This document shows, piece after piece, positions 31,734-42,878 of a stretch of DNA of 64,000 bases. The position numbers were made by a program, and so were the translations under genes. Position 1 is the stretch's first letter. Every line of letters begins with the position of its first letter. This DNA comes from Myxococcales bacterium (GTDB taxonomy: Bacteria; Myxococcota; Myxococcia; Myxococcales; Myxococcaceae): NCBI GenBank assembly GCA_016191815.1, contig JACPVI010000002.1:62001-126000 (forward strand), written 5' to 3'. The notes under the pieces are model-generated. The model ran no database searches and was not told where the DNA came from. It worked only from the letters and a program-made list of their open reading frames with translations.

Positions 31734-32768
31734 CTATTCACCATCCACGAAGATGTCGGGCCAGCGGTCGTTGCCCGAGTGGAAGGTCAGCCGGGTCGCC
31801 TCTTCGGCGGGGGCGCCGATCTCCCAGGCGTAGATTTCGTAGTCGGCGATGTCGTGATCATGCCCCCGCTGGGTGGCGGCCCACACCAGCCACTTCCCCG
31901 AGGCGGACATCTGGGGGAAGTACTCGTGCGATCGCCGGCCCGGGAGATCGATGAAGCGAACCGCCTCGTAGGAGGTGTCTCCGGAAGGGCGCCCGTCCGA
32001 GAACGCGCAGCTGAACACCTCGCTGCCGCCGTTGCCCGAGGGGTTGACCCAGTAGATGCGGTTGCCCTTGGGGTGCCAGTTGACCTGGCAGCCCTCTCCA
32101 GTCTTGAGCCAGGTTCGCGCCTTCAAGTCGAACACCCCGGTCTCGCGGCGCGCCCCCCGGAGCGTCAGCGCGAGGAACCGGCCGTCCGGCGAGAGCTGCG
32201 GCTGCTGCAGCTCGGCGGCGGCCAGACTCGATTCGGCTTCGCTGTCCACCAGGAGGTTCTCCTCGCCGGAGCTCAGCCGCCGGCGAAGCACCTTCGTGTT
32301 CCGGGAGAGGAGGAGCTCCTCATTCGACAGCCAGGTGCCCCAGCTCGCATCCGGGGCGACCAGCTGCTCCTTGCCGCCGGCCGCGTCGATCGTCCAGAGG
32401 TCCCACTTCCAGTTGCGGTTGGAGTCCCGCTCGAAGACCCAGCCTTGCTTGCTTCGGGTGAAGAGGATCCGCCGGCCATCGGGCGAAAAGCGCGGGAACC
32501 AGTCGACGGAATCGGACTGGGTGAGCCTCACCACTTCACCGCCGCGAGTCCGGATCAGAAAGAGGTCGTGGTGTCCCCTGCGCGAGCTGGACCAGACCAC
32601 TCTCGCGTCCAGCTTGGTGGCGAGCCGGGCCAGGGCGGCTCGGGCGGCCTCGTCCACCTCCTGCTCCGCGCCGGCGGTCGCCTGTCCGCTCAGGGTGGCG
32701 CACCCCATCGGGCCGAAAAGGACCAGGGCGAGCGACAGGCAGGTGGCGAATCGCGCGGCAGATCGCAT
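31734..32768 (-). CDS. TolB-like beta-propeller lipoprotein
   Basis: Start at the ATG at 32768, with AAGGAG seven bases upstream; the frame stays open far beyond it. The 344-residue product has a lipobox (FGPMGC) and a six-bladed TolB/PD40 propeller: VVRLTQSD, FPRFSPDGRRILFTRS, LSPDGRFLAL. The last blade, GHDHDIADYEIYAW then TRLTFHSGNDRWPDIF, is nearly the same as in the propeller at 15014 and is recognisable in the one at 21545. The three are therefore paralogues, this one anchored as a lipoprotein instead of by a MYXO-CTERM tail. Probable periplasmic or outer-membrane scaffold for glycan handling. Confidence 0.87.
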   Translation of the reverse strand: MRSAARFATCLSLALVLFGPMGCATLSGQATAGAEQEVDEAARAALARLATKLDARVVWSSSRRGHHDLFLIRTRGGEVVRLTQSDSVDWFPRFSPDGRRILFTRSKQGWVFERDSNRNWKWDLWTIDAAGGKEQLVAPDASWGTWLSNEELLLSRNTKVLRRRLSSGEENLLVDSEAESSLAAAELQQPQLSPDGRFLALTLRGARRETGVFDLKARTWLKTGEGCQVNWHPKGNRIYWVNPSGNGGSEVFSCAFSDGRPSGDTSYEAVRFIDLPGRRSHEYFPQMSASGKWLVWAATQRGHDHDIADYEIYAWEIGAPAEEATRLTFHSGNDRWPDIFVDGE

Positions 32769-32779
32769 GCGCGGCTCCT

Positions 32780-33691
32780 TCAAGCAGGCCGTCCTCGGGG
32801 GAAGCACCGCGGCAGGCCCTCGGTCACTCCCATCGGCGAGTAGCCGAGGTCCCGCGCGCTCGCCCAGGGGTCGAGGTCGGCGTCCTGGGTCACGCCTCGC
32901 ACCGCACCCAGCGTCAGGGGCGGGTGGCGCATGAGCTTCGAGAGCACCCAGGCCCCCAGCTCGCAGGCCGGGGCGGGCAGGTGGAGCACCCGCGGCGAGC
33001 GGCCAGACTGTCGCAACAGCAGCATGGCGAGCTCCTCGATGGTGATCGTCTCGCCGCCAGAGAGGTTGTAGATCTTCCCGTGAGTCTTCTCGTTGCCCGG
33101 GATGGCGACCATTCCGCGGACCAGATCGTTCACGTGGACCGGCCGCTTCTTGGCACGGCCGTCGCCCACGAAGGGCAGCAGCCACGGGAAGCGCAGCAGG
33201 TAGTCCCAGAGCAGCAGCAACTCGGCCCCGCCGCCCTCGCCGTAGACCAGCGTCGGCCGCACGATGGTCCAGGCGAGGTCGGTTTGCCCGCGCACCCACT
33301 CCTCGGCGCGCCGCTTGGAGCGGGAGTACGGCGTGGTCTTCGGGTAGACCACCGACGCCGAGGAGACGTGGACGAAGTGGCGGGCTTTTGCCTTCGCCGA
33401 GGCCTCCAAGAGGTTTCTGGTGCCCTCGGCGTTGACGCGCTCGTAGTCGGAGGGGTCGTCGGTGAGCAGCACCGCTGCGAGATGGAGCACGGTGTCCACT
33501 CCCTCCAGCGCGCGCCCGAGGGAGGGGGGGACGGTGATGTCGCCCTCGACAAGCTCGCAGCCGGCGTCCGCCAGCCGCCCGCGCAAAGGGTCGCCCGGAA
33601 GGACGAGGGCGCGCACCCGGTGCCCTCGCGCGCGCAGAGCCCGGGTGAGCCGTCCGCCGATGGTCCCTGCCGCGCCGGTGACCAGGATCAT
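32780..33691 (-). CDS. NAD-dependent epimerase/dehydratase
   Basis: An extended SDR sugar enzyme: VTGAAGTIGG NAD motif, TVLHLAAV, the catalytic TPYSRSKRRAE (YxxxK), TIVRPTLVYG and RPVHVNDLVRGMV. I start at the ATG at 33691, five codons before the NAD motif; another ATG at 33730 adds 13 residues and neither has a clear ribosome site. 303 residues. It likely converts a nucleotide sugar used by the neighbouring transferases. The C-terminal part diverges from known epimerases, so the substrate is unknown. Only 11 bp separate it from the propeller lipoprotein downstream. Confidence 0.87.
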   Translation of the reverse strand: MILVTGAAGTIGGRLTRALRARGHRVRALVLPGDPLRGRLADAGCELVEGDITVPPSLGRALEGVDTVLHLAAVLLTDDPSDYERVNAEGTRNLLEASAKAKARHFVHVSSASVVYPKTTPYSRSKRRAEEWVRGQTDLAWTIVRPTLVYGEGGGAELLLLWDYLLRFPWLLPFVGDGRAKKRPVHVNDLVRGMVAIPGNEKTHGKIYNLSGGETITIEELAMLLLRQSGRSPRVLHLPAPACELGAWVLSKLMRHPPLTLGAVRGVTQDADLDPWASARDLGYSPMGVTEGLPRCFPRGRPA

Positions 33692-33815
33692 GTGGCTCGA
33701 ACTGGGAGAGGAGAGCGGATCGAACTGCATTTCCGCCGGATGGGCAAGGACCCTCGCACTCGTGCTTGCTTCGGCCCGGCCGGAGTGGCCATCGACTCGC
33801 GCCTCGTGCGGCTGG

Positions 33816-35630
33816 CTACTCGAGCGTCAGCAGGGCGGAGCCCGTGAACCCGGGCACGCGGAAGGAAAGGCGGTTCGATTCCCTCGAGACCGAAAGGGTG
33901 ATCGACCCGTCGTCGGGAAGGCGCATGCGAAGCGCCGACCCGGTCGTGGCGACCGAAGGCGGCAGCGCGAGCGTGACGTCGAAGCCACCCTCTGCCTGCG
34001 GCCTGTGGTTGGCGTAGTCGTACGAATAGGAGAGGAGGAACAGCGAAAGGACCCCGTCCCGGTGATAGGGGACGAAGGCGACCGTGTCCGCCGCATCGGT
34101 GGCAATCAGGCTCGAGATGGTGGGGAGCTCGCCCGGGCCGACGACCCGACCACCCGCGGCTTGGTACTCGTCGAGCAGGCACGCGGCCTTTGCGCCCCTC
34201 GAGGGCCCGGGCGCGACGATTGCCCCGAAGCGCCGCAGCTCCGACCCCGCCGGCAGGGCGCCGGCGAACTCCCCGTCGCCCACCACCACCACCTCGAACG
34301 GCACGTGCAGCTTCTGCAGCTCGCGCGTCGCCGCGAGGAACGCCTGGTGCGTCTTGCCCCCGTCCAAGAAGCTGGTCCCGTAGTCCTCCGCGTAGGCCGC
34401 CTGGGCGTCGTAGAGCACGGCCACGTCTGCAAGCAAGCTTCCCTTGGCCGAGGGGGCGATCTCCCGCGCGAAGCGAGCCGCCGGAGCCAGGGCGGCGGAA
34501 TCGACGTGGTAGCGCCCACCGCCGAACGTGTACGCCTGATGGGGGACGAGGAACGTCTGACCCGCCGCCGCGGCCTCGCTGAGCCAGTGCCCGAAGAGCG
34601 GCCAGTCGGCCTCCTTCAGGTTCGCCAGCGACAGGATGTCCGGGAACATCACCAGCGGCCGGTTGGGCGCGAGCGCCTTGCCCAAGAGGTAGAGCCCCAG
34701 GTGCTTCGCCTCCGGCAGCGCGCCGGTAGTGTTCTCGAAGACCGCGAAGTCGAGCAGCGGTAGGTAGACCGAGCGCGAAGGCCAGAGGAAGCTGGTGTTG
34801 GCGGCGAAGCCCAGCTCGCGGCCGGCGTGGCGGCGCGCTTCGGACATCATCGCGGCGAGCTGCTGCGCGCGCGAAGAATACTGGAAGGCGACGAAGGCCG
34901 ACCTCAGGGCGGGATTCGGGTCTCCCAGAATCGTGGTGGCGCCCTTCTCCCGCAGATAGGTCCGGTAGTCGAAGGCGTCGATGCCCTGGCCGCCGATCCA
35001 CCGGCTGAGCACGGTCGGGTCATGGCGCTCTTTGAGGTACCCACGGAACCCGGACATGCAGTAGTCGCAGAAGCATCCGAAGTAGAGGTGGCCGCCGTTG
35101 CCCTCGACCTCGTCGATGTGAATGGCGTCGACCTCTCCGTCCACGTGCTCTTTGGCCCGCCGCACCAGAAACTCTCTCCACTCCGGATTGTTGTGGCACA
35201 TGAGGTAGACGGTTTCCGGCTCGATCCACAGTGCGCGGAGCGGGGCGCCACTGATGCTTCGAGAGGCCGCGCGCTGCACCAGGGCCGAATCGCCGGTCAT
35301 CGCCTCGCTGCCCTGCATGGTGGGAAAATTCGACGCCACCCGGGCGCCGGCCGCGCGCAACCTGCGCACGTACTCGCGCTGAGCGTCGTCCACGCCTCCC
35401 CAGTAGACGGACCAGGCGATCACCGTTCCCCCCAGCTCGGCGAGGTACTCGGGAGAAGGGCTTCCGTAGACGAACGTTCGAGGATCCACCAACCAGCTCA
35501 CCGGCGCCGCCGGCGGGGGTGCCCCCGGCGAGGGAACGCCGCAGCGGGCACTGGCCCTGGGAGGCTCCGGGCAGGCGAGCGCCATCAGCGCCGCCACCAG
35601 CAAAGGACCGAACGGGCGAAGCGCGTTCAC
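33816..35630 (-). CDS. glycoside-hydrolase-like TIM-barrel lipoprotein
   Basis: A 604-residue exported protein, GTG start, lipobox LMALAC. Residues 45-350 look like a glycoside hydrolase TIM barrel: VSWLVDPRTF, AWSVYWGGVD, a metal- or fold-type Cys pair in FGCFCDYCMSGFRGYL, FEVVVVGDGEFAG. Acidic residues that could serve in catalysis include the Asp/Glu of IHIDEVEGNGG. A Rossmann-like domain follows at about 400-500, and the last 90 residues form a small beta domain ending LTLE. The layout (barrel, flavodoxin-like domain, beta domain) is that of family GH42 beta-galactosidases and relatives, so it probably trims a surface glycan. First gene of the minus-strand operon. Confidence 0.72.
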   Translation of the reverse strand: MNALRPFGPLLVAALMALACPEPPRASARCGVPSPGAPPPAAPVSWLVDPRTFVYGSPSPEYLAELGGTVIAWSVYWGGVDDAQREYVRRLRAAGARVASNFPTMQGSEAMTGDSALVQRAASRSISGAPLRALWIEPETVYLMCHNNPEWREFLVRRAKEHVDGEVDAIHIDEVEGNGGHLYFGCFCDYCMSGFRGYLKERHDPTVLSRWIGGQGIDAFDYRTYLREKGATTILGDPNPALRSAFVAFQYSSRAQQLAAMMSEARRHAGRELGFAANTSFLWPSRSVYLPLLDFAVFENTTGALPEAKHLGLYLLGKALAPNRPLVMFPDILSLANLKEADWPLFGHWLSEAAAAGQTFLVPHQAYTFGGGRYHVDSAALAPAARFAREIAPSAKGSLLADVAVLYDAQAAYAEDYGTSFLDGGKTHQAFLAATRELQKLHVPFEVVVVGDGEFAGALPAGSELRRFGAIVAPGPSRGAKAACLLDEYQAAGGRVVGPGELPTISSLIATDAADTVAFVPYHRDGVLSLFLLSYSYDYANHRPQAEGGFDVTLALPPSVATTGSALRMRLPDDGSITLSVSRESNRLSFRVPGFTGSALLTLE

Positions 35631-35644
35631 CGGTACGAGCCTAG

Positions 35645-35666
35645 CTCGGAGTAGACCCTCTCCGAG
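35645..35666. repeat. short inverted repeat upstream of GH-like gene
   Basis: CTCGGAG (35645-35651) and CTCCGAG (35660-35666) form perfect 7-bp arms around an 8-nt loop, 15-36 bp upstream of the GTG start of the glycoside-hydrolase-like gene. It could be an operator or a 5' mRNA hairpin of the minus-strand operon. Short repeats of this size are common in GC-rich DNA, so confidence is low. Confidence 0.3.
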
Positions 35667-35703
35667 AGCCGCAAACTGGCCCGCGGCCCGCGCTGCACGG
35701 CCG

Positions 35704-36801
35704 TCAGCGCAGCAGATCGAGCTGATACCCGAACATCACGCCGCCGCCGACGGGATAGAACGGCGGCGGCCCGAGGTAGAGCTCGCCGAACGCCGCCGCG
35801 AAGCCGCGCCCCGGCCCCAGGTCCATCGAGCCGCCCATGGACGCCCCGGCTGCCAGCAGCAGCCCCTCCTCGGGGAAATGGGCCCCGGCGCGCACCTGGA
35901 CGTACGGCTGCAAGGAGCGCGGCCGAAAGGCACCGTGCAGCGTCGCGGCGAGTCTCGCGCCGACCACGGTACCGCCCACCACGTACGCGCCGACGTCGAG
36001 GTGATCGCCGAGCCCGAGGCTAGGGCCCAGCTCCACTCCAGCCTGGCGGGAGACGGCATCGGCCATGACCGACGCCGACAGTCTGGCGTGCACCCTCACC
36101 GGCGCACCGCCCGGCGCGTCGGAAGGCGACGCGGCGTGAAGCTCGATGCTCCTCCACGGAAGCTCGAAGAGCACCGTCCCCCGCTCGGTCGCCGCCTCGA
36201 CGCGGACGCTGACCGCTCCGCGCGGGAGCTGGCGCGCCGGGATCCTCATCCTCCCTCGCCCCGAGATGAGCGGGCCATCGATGGTCCGCTCTTCCTCGCC
36301 CGAGCGAAAGCGCAGCCGAACCTGCGCCGCCAGGCCGTGCGCATCGCCCGTGAGCTCGACCGTGAGGTGGAGATCTTCTCCCTCGCGCGGCTCCCCGGCG
36401 AGCTCGAGCCCAAGGCGCGGCGCCTGCCGGCCCTTCCAGAATCCCTGGGCCTCGCGAAACGGCGCCAGCTGCTTCGGCGACAGCTCGCTCGGGGCCGTCC
36501 ACCCTGCCTCGATCGCCAGCAAGCGCTCGAACGCCCAGCTCGCTCGCGAATGGCGGTCCAAAGCCGCCGCGCAGAGCCCTAGCCCGGCGTAGGCGCGGAC
36601 CAGCGCCTCGCGCGAAGCGCCCTCGGCCGCGAGCACCCGCTCGTACTCTTCGAGCGCTGGGGCAAACTCGTAGCCTTCGAACAGCTCGTCGGCTCGTTGG
36701 AGCCTCCGCTCGGCGTCGTCGGGCTCGGCGAGCGCGGCGACGGACCACAGCACCCCCACCGCGAGGAGAACCGGAATTCCGAGCATCCTCTCTGGCTTCA
36801 C
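35704..36801 (-). CDS. exported protein with helical-repeat N-terminus and beta-barrel-like C-terminus
   Basis: I place the start at the GTG at 36801, which has GGGAG six bases upstream; an ATG five codons in (36786) is the other choice. The 365-residue product has a signal peptide (IPVLLAVGVLWSVAALA). A TPR-like segment follows (ALEEYERVLAAEGASREALV, ASWAFERLLAIEAGW), then a beta domain, and the C-terminal 130 residues have Gly-rich amphipathic strands (YVVGGTVVGARLAATLHGAF) ending YQLDLLR. It may be an outer-membrane protein. It is divergent from the PEGA-domain kinase (165 bp between starts); in myxobacteria such pairs often act together, but nothing here proves it. Confidence 0.75.
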   Translation of the reverse strand: MKPERMLGIPVLLAVGVLWSVAALAEPDDAERRLQRADELFEGYEFAPALEEYERVLAAEGASREALVRAYAGLGLCAAALDRHSRASWAFERLLAIEAGWTAPSELSPKQLAPFREAQGFWKGRQAPRLGLELAGEPREGEDLHLTVELTGDAHGLAAQVRLRFRSGEEERTIDGPLISGRGRMRIPARQLPRGAVSVRVEAATERGTVLFELPWRSIELHAASPSDAPGGAPVRVHARLSASVMADAVSRQAGVELGPSLGLGDHLDVGAYVVGGTVVGARLAATLHGAFRPRSLQPYVQVRAGAHFPEEGLLLAAGASMGGSMDLGPGRGFAAAFGELYLGPPPFYPVGGGVMFGYQLDLLR

Positions 36802-36966
36802 TCCGAGCTCCCAGCGGTGGAAGACCGGCGCCACCTGCTGGCCCACCGTACCACGCAGCGCCAGGGAGGCGGCCGGCACCCGGCGGTCCGGGGAGACCGT
36901 GTTTGCGCTGCGCTGAAGCCCGGTGCGAGAATCGCCGGGCAGTCGCAAGCCCGCCCCCGGACTCCT

Positions 36967-38940
36967 GTGCAGCCCGGCGATCGCATCGCACGCTATGTGA
37001 TTCTCGGGAAGCTGGCCTCCGGTGGGATGGGGGAGGTGTGGCTGGCTCGCCAGAGCGGGCCAGGCGGCTTTGCGAAGACGGTGGTGATCAAGACCATCGC
37101 GGAGAAGTTCGCCGGCGAGCGCGGTTTCCTGGAGATGTTCTTCGACGAGGCGCGGCTTGCGGCGCTGATCAACCACCCCAACGTGGTGCAGATCTTCGAC
37201 TTCGGCGACGACCGCGGCCGCCACTACTTCGCCATGGAATACCTCGAAGGGCGGTCGCTCACGCACATCGCCCGGCAGTTCGCCGCCCGCTCACAGAGCC
37301 TCCCGCCCTCGGTGGCAGCGCGGGTGGCCTCTGATTGCCTGGCCGGGCTGGACCACGCGCATGACCTCAAGACCGTGGAAGGCCGGAGCCTCGGCCTGGT
37401 GCACCGCGACGTCTCGCCGGACAACATCTTCGTCACCTACTCCGGGCAAGTGAAGCTGCTGGACTTCGGCATCGCGCGCGCCGCGGACCGGACGCACCAC
37501 ACCGCCCCGGGCACGGCCAAGGGCAAGACGTACTACTTCGCACCCGAGCAAATCCGTGCCGGCCTCTACGATCGCCGCGCGGATCTCTGGGCGATGGGCG
37601 TGACCCTGTATGCGATGCTCACGCGCACCTACCCTTTCGACGGCGAAGGGGTGGCCGACGTGCTCAGGACCGTCGTCACGGACCCGGTTCGACCACCTTC
37701 GGCCCTCCGAGAGGACCTCCCGCAGCCTCTGGAGAAAGTGATCCTGCGAGCACTGGAGAAGGATCCGGCACTCCGCTACCCGACCGCGGGCGCGATGCGG
37801 ATCGACGTCGAGCGATACCTCGAGACCGTCCCCCAGATCTCCGGGTTCCAGCTCGCCGCCATCATGGAGGACCTCTTCCCCGCTGGCTCGGACGAGCTGC
37901 GTCGAAAGCTCTCGGCGATCGCCGGTGGACTTCGCGCCGCCGCTTCGGCCGGTCCGGAGGAGAAAACCGGGGAACCGACACGGCCGCTGGGCGCCAGATC
38001 GCGCCAGGGGGGGCCGACCGAGTTGCATGACGATTCAATCGACCCGGTGTCCTCCTCCCAAATCCTGCTCGACGAAGCCGGCCGGCTGGTCGACGAAGGC
38101 TCGAGCCAGGCGGGAGCGGCCTCCCTCGGCACGGGCCTCCCGGACACAACGCCCCACTTCGTTGCACTGCTCGCCGATGAGCCAACGGGGAGGTCGAGCC
38201 CCACCGAGGCCTACTCGGCGATCCGCTTCCGGAGGGCCGTGCGGCTTGGCCTGCTCACTGCGGCGATCGCCGTGCTGCTCGCGGTGGCAGGGCTGACCTG
38301 GCGCGCCGGATCGGGAGATCGAGGCGCCGCAGAGGCGCCGGGGGAACGTGTGTCCGCCGCTCCCGTGGCGCCCTTGCCAGGAGCGACGACCGCTGAGCCC
38401 CACTCGTCCGAGCCCCTGCCGCCGGAGCCGGCCACGGATTCGGCCGCTCCCGCCGCGCCGCTCGCGCCAGTGGTCGACGTTCCCGCAGCTCTCCCGCGGC
38501 GCCCGGCGCCGGCGCGCGGCTCGCTGAGGCTGACCGCCAACCTCCGCTGCGAGGTGTGGCTGGACGGGAGGAAGGTCGGGCGCACCCCGCTCTCGCTGCC
38601 CGCAGTGGCGCCAGGAGCGCACCGGCTGCGGCTCGTGGCTTCCCCAAACCTGGGCACGGTGGAGAGGGAGTTCTCGATTCGGGTCCCCGCAGACGGGCGG
38701 GTGGAGAGGAACGTGGAGTTCGGCACGGGAAAGCTGGTGGTGCGCGCGATGCCGTGGGCAGACGTGACCGTCAATGGAAGGAGCGTCGGACAGACGCCGT
38801 TCCCGCCGCTCACGCTGTACGAAGGCCAGCATGAGATCGTCCTCGAGAATTCCGACCTCGGCGCGCGGAAGGCGATGACCGTTTCGATCCAGCCGGGGCA
38901 GCGGCGAGACCTGCAGGTGCGGATGGACGAGCCCGGCTGA
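36967..38940 (+). CDS. Ser/Thr protein kinase with transmembrane segment and PEGA domains
   Basis: The GTG at 36967 gives VQPGDRIARYVILGKLASGGMGEVW, the family start, although the frame is open from 36697. The 657-residue product has a kinase domain at residues 8-275: glycine loop SGGMGEV, TVVIKTI, catalytic loop HRDVSPDN (Asp148), DFG, and APEQ after an unusual TYYF. A Pro/Ser-rich linker follows, then a single membrane span at about 425-446 (LGLLTAAIAVLLAVAGLTW), and two PEGA-type beta domains (GSLRLTANLRCEVWLDGRKVG region at 518-585 and 590-657). It is a membrane receptor-like kinase with extracytoplasmic PEGA domains, which often bind peptidoglycan or other surface polymers. Divergent from 35704-36801. 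Confidence 0.93.
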   Translation: MQPGDRIARYVILGKLASGGMGEVWLARQSGPGGFAKTVVIKTIAEKFAGERGFLEMFFDEARLAALINHPNVVQIFDFGDDRGRHYFAMEYLEGRSLTHIARQFAARSQSLPPSVAARVASDCLAGLDHAHDLKTVEGRSLGLVHRDVSPDNIFVTYSGQVKLLDFGIARAADRTHHTAPGTAKGKTYYFAPEQIRAGLYDRRADLWAMGVTLYAMLTRTYPFDGEGVADVLRTVVTDPVRPPSALREDLPQPLEKVILRALEKDPALRYPTAGAMRIDVERYLETVPQISGFQLAAIMEDLFPAGSDELRRKLSAIAGGLRAAASAGPEEKTGEPTRPLGARSRQGGPTELHDDSIDPVSSSQILLDEAGRLVDEGSSQAGAASLGTGLPDTTPHFVALLADEPTGRSSPTEAYSAIRFRRAVRLGLLTAAIAVLLAVAGLTWRAGSGDRGAAEAPGERVSAAPVAPLPGATTAEPHSSEPLPPEPATDSAAPAAPLAPVVDVPAALPRRPAPARGSLRLTANLRCEVWLDGRKVGRTPLSLPAVAPGAHRLRLVASPNLGTVEREFSIRVPADGRVERNVEFGTGKLVVRAMPWADVTVNGRSVGQTPFPPLTLYEGQHEIVLENSDLGARKAMTVSIQPGQRRDLQVRMDEPG

Positions 38941-40667
38941 ACCCTCGGGCAGGTGGGCCGACGCGGGGCCCGCGGGCGCGAGCCCGGCGATGCGGGACCG
39001 GACAAGAGTCCGCGGTGCTATCCTCCGGGGCCGATGCGCGATCCGGACGGTGGGCGGGCCGTCAGGCGGGCCCGGGTGTCGAGCCTCGCCGCGGTCGCCC
39101 TGGCGCTGGTTCACGCCACCGCCGGCGAGGCGGCCAGCTACCACGTCTCCACCGGGGGGAGCGACGGGAATGACGGCTCCCTCTCGGCGCCCTGGGCCAC
39201 CTTCGCCAGGGCGATGAGCGCGCTCCGACCGGGCGACGTGCTCTTGATCGAGGACGGCACTTACCTGCAAACCCTCGACGTGACCATCTCCGGCAGCCAG
39301 GGAAACCCGGTGACCATCCGCGCGCGCAACGACGGGAAGGTGACGGTGGACGGCGAGGGGAGCCGCCCGCCCTGCCGGATCGCCGGGACGCCTTCCTCCC
39401 CGCTGACCGATGTGGTGCTCGAGGGCGTGGTCTGCCGCAATGGCATGGACTACGTCGTCTCGGTCCAGGACACCTCCCGGGCGACGCTGCGGAGGGTGTC
39501 GGCCTACGAGGCCTCGGCGTTCGACGCGGGCAGCAGCAACGCGCTGGTGATTCGCGTGCTCCGCAGCCCCGAGGCCACCCTCGAGGACGTGGCGGCGGCC
39601 GGACAGGGCCTGGCGCTGATCTTGATCGGCGAGTCTCCCCGGGCCGTGGTCCGGCGCTGCTGGGTCCGCTGGGAGCGCTGGTGGGGAGGAGGCTACGCCG
39701 ACGGCCTCTTGATCCAGGGCACCGATGATGGGCTGGTGGAGAACTGCATCTCGCAGCTCCACCCCGCCGCCGAGGTCTCCAACGTCACCCAGATCGGGGT
39801 GACCGTCTTGAGTCCCTCTTGGAACCCTGGCTGCAACCGCAACCGGCTGCTCGGGAACGTGGCCCAGGGCGCGTGGCGGATCGGCTTCTTGATCGGCAGC
39901 GAGCGCGCCTCGATCGCCGGCAACCGGCTGGCGGACAACGTGACGATTGGCGCCGGGATCGGTGTCTACCAGCGGGCCGACTCGGAACTGCGAGTGACGG
40001 CGCTCACCGCGGTGGACTCGGTGACGCACTACCGCTGCGATCAGAGCCCCGCCCCCAAGGACCCGGGCTTCTCGGTCAAGGCCACCGTGCGCAACTCGGC
40101 GTTCATCGACGGCGGCTACGGGTTTGTCCTGTCGGCGGACCCATCAGTGTCGATGGATCACGACCACAACTCGTTCGAAGCCGTGGGCACCCCCTGGCTC
40201 GGCACCGACGCGGGAACGAGCGAGCGTTTCTTGACCGCGGGCTTCGAGGTGTCCCGCTATGGACGGGGGGGCTACCTGTTCGTGCCCGAGGGCTCGGCAT
40301 TGAGAGGCGCCGGCGAAGCTGGTTCGGACATCGGCGCCGACGTCCGCTTCCGGTACGAGAACGGCGAGAAGACGAACGTGCCCCTGTGGCCTTGGCCGAT
40401 GGAGAGCCGGATCTTCGCGGAGACCGGCGCGAGCGTGACCTGGGAATCCGACGGCGGACTGTGGCGCAGCCTCGAGGGCATCTACCCCGACTCCGGGACG
40501 GAACCCGACGCTGGCGAGGACGCGGGGGTAGCCGACGCGGCCGTGGGGCAGCCGCGCCGCCGGGGGGCAATCGGATGGAGCTGCGGGTGCCAGGTCAGCT
40601 CCTCCGGGGCCGCGACTGTCGCGGTCTGGCTGCTGGTATTGGTCGCCGGGGCGCTGGGGCTGTCACC

Positions 40668-42722
<2,055 letters not shown>

Positions 42723-42878
42723 TGCCTTCAGGTAATTCGCTGAGCGCCAGGTTCGCCACGGCCGAGTCGCGCTGGCGACCTAAACAGGACAGGAGACGCC
42801 GCGCGGGGTGGACCGCCTTGCCGCGGGCGTCAGCAATCTTGCGAGTCGAATGGCCATGCGCGCGGCACCCGGAGCCGG

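Noticed and set aside
38035-40029. 664-codon minus-strand ORF across the PEGA kinase and the beta-helix gene
   Set aside because: It spans two real genes on the other strand; Arg/His/Gly-rich composition of a shadow.
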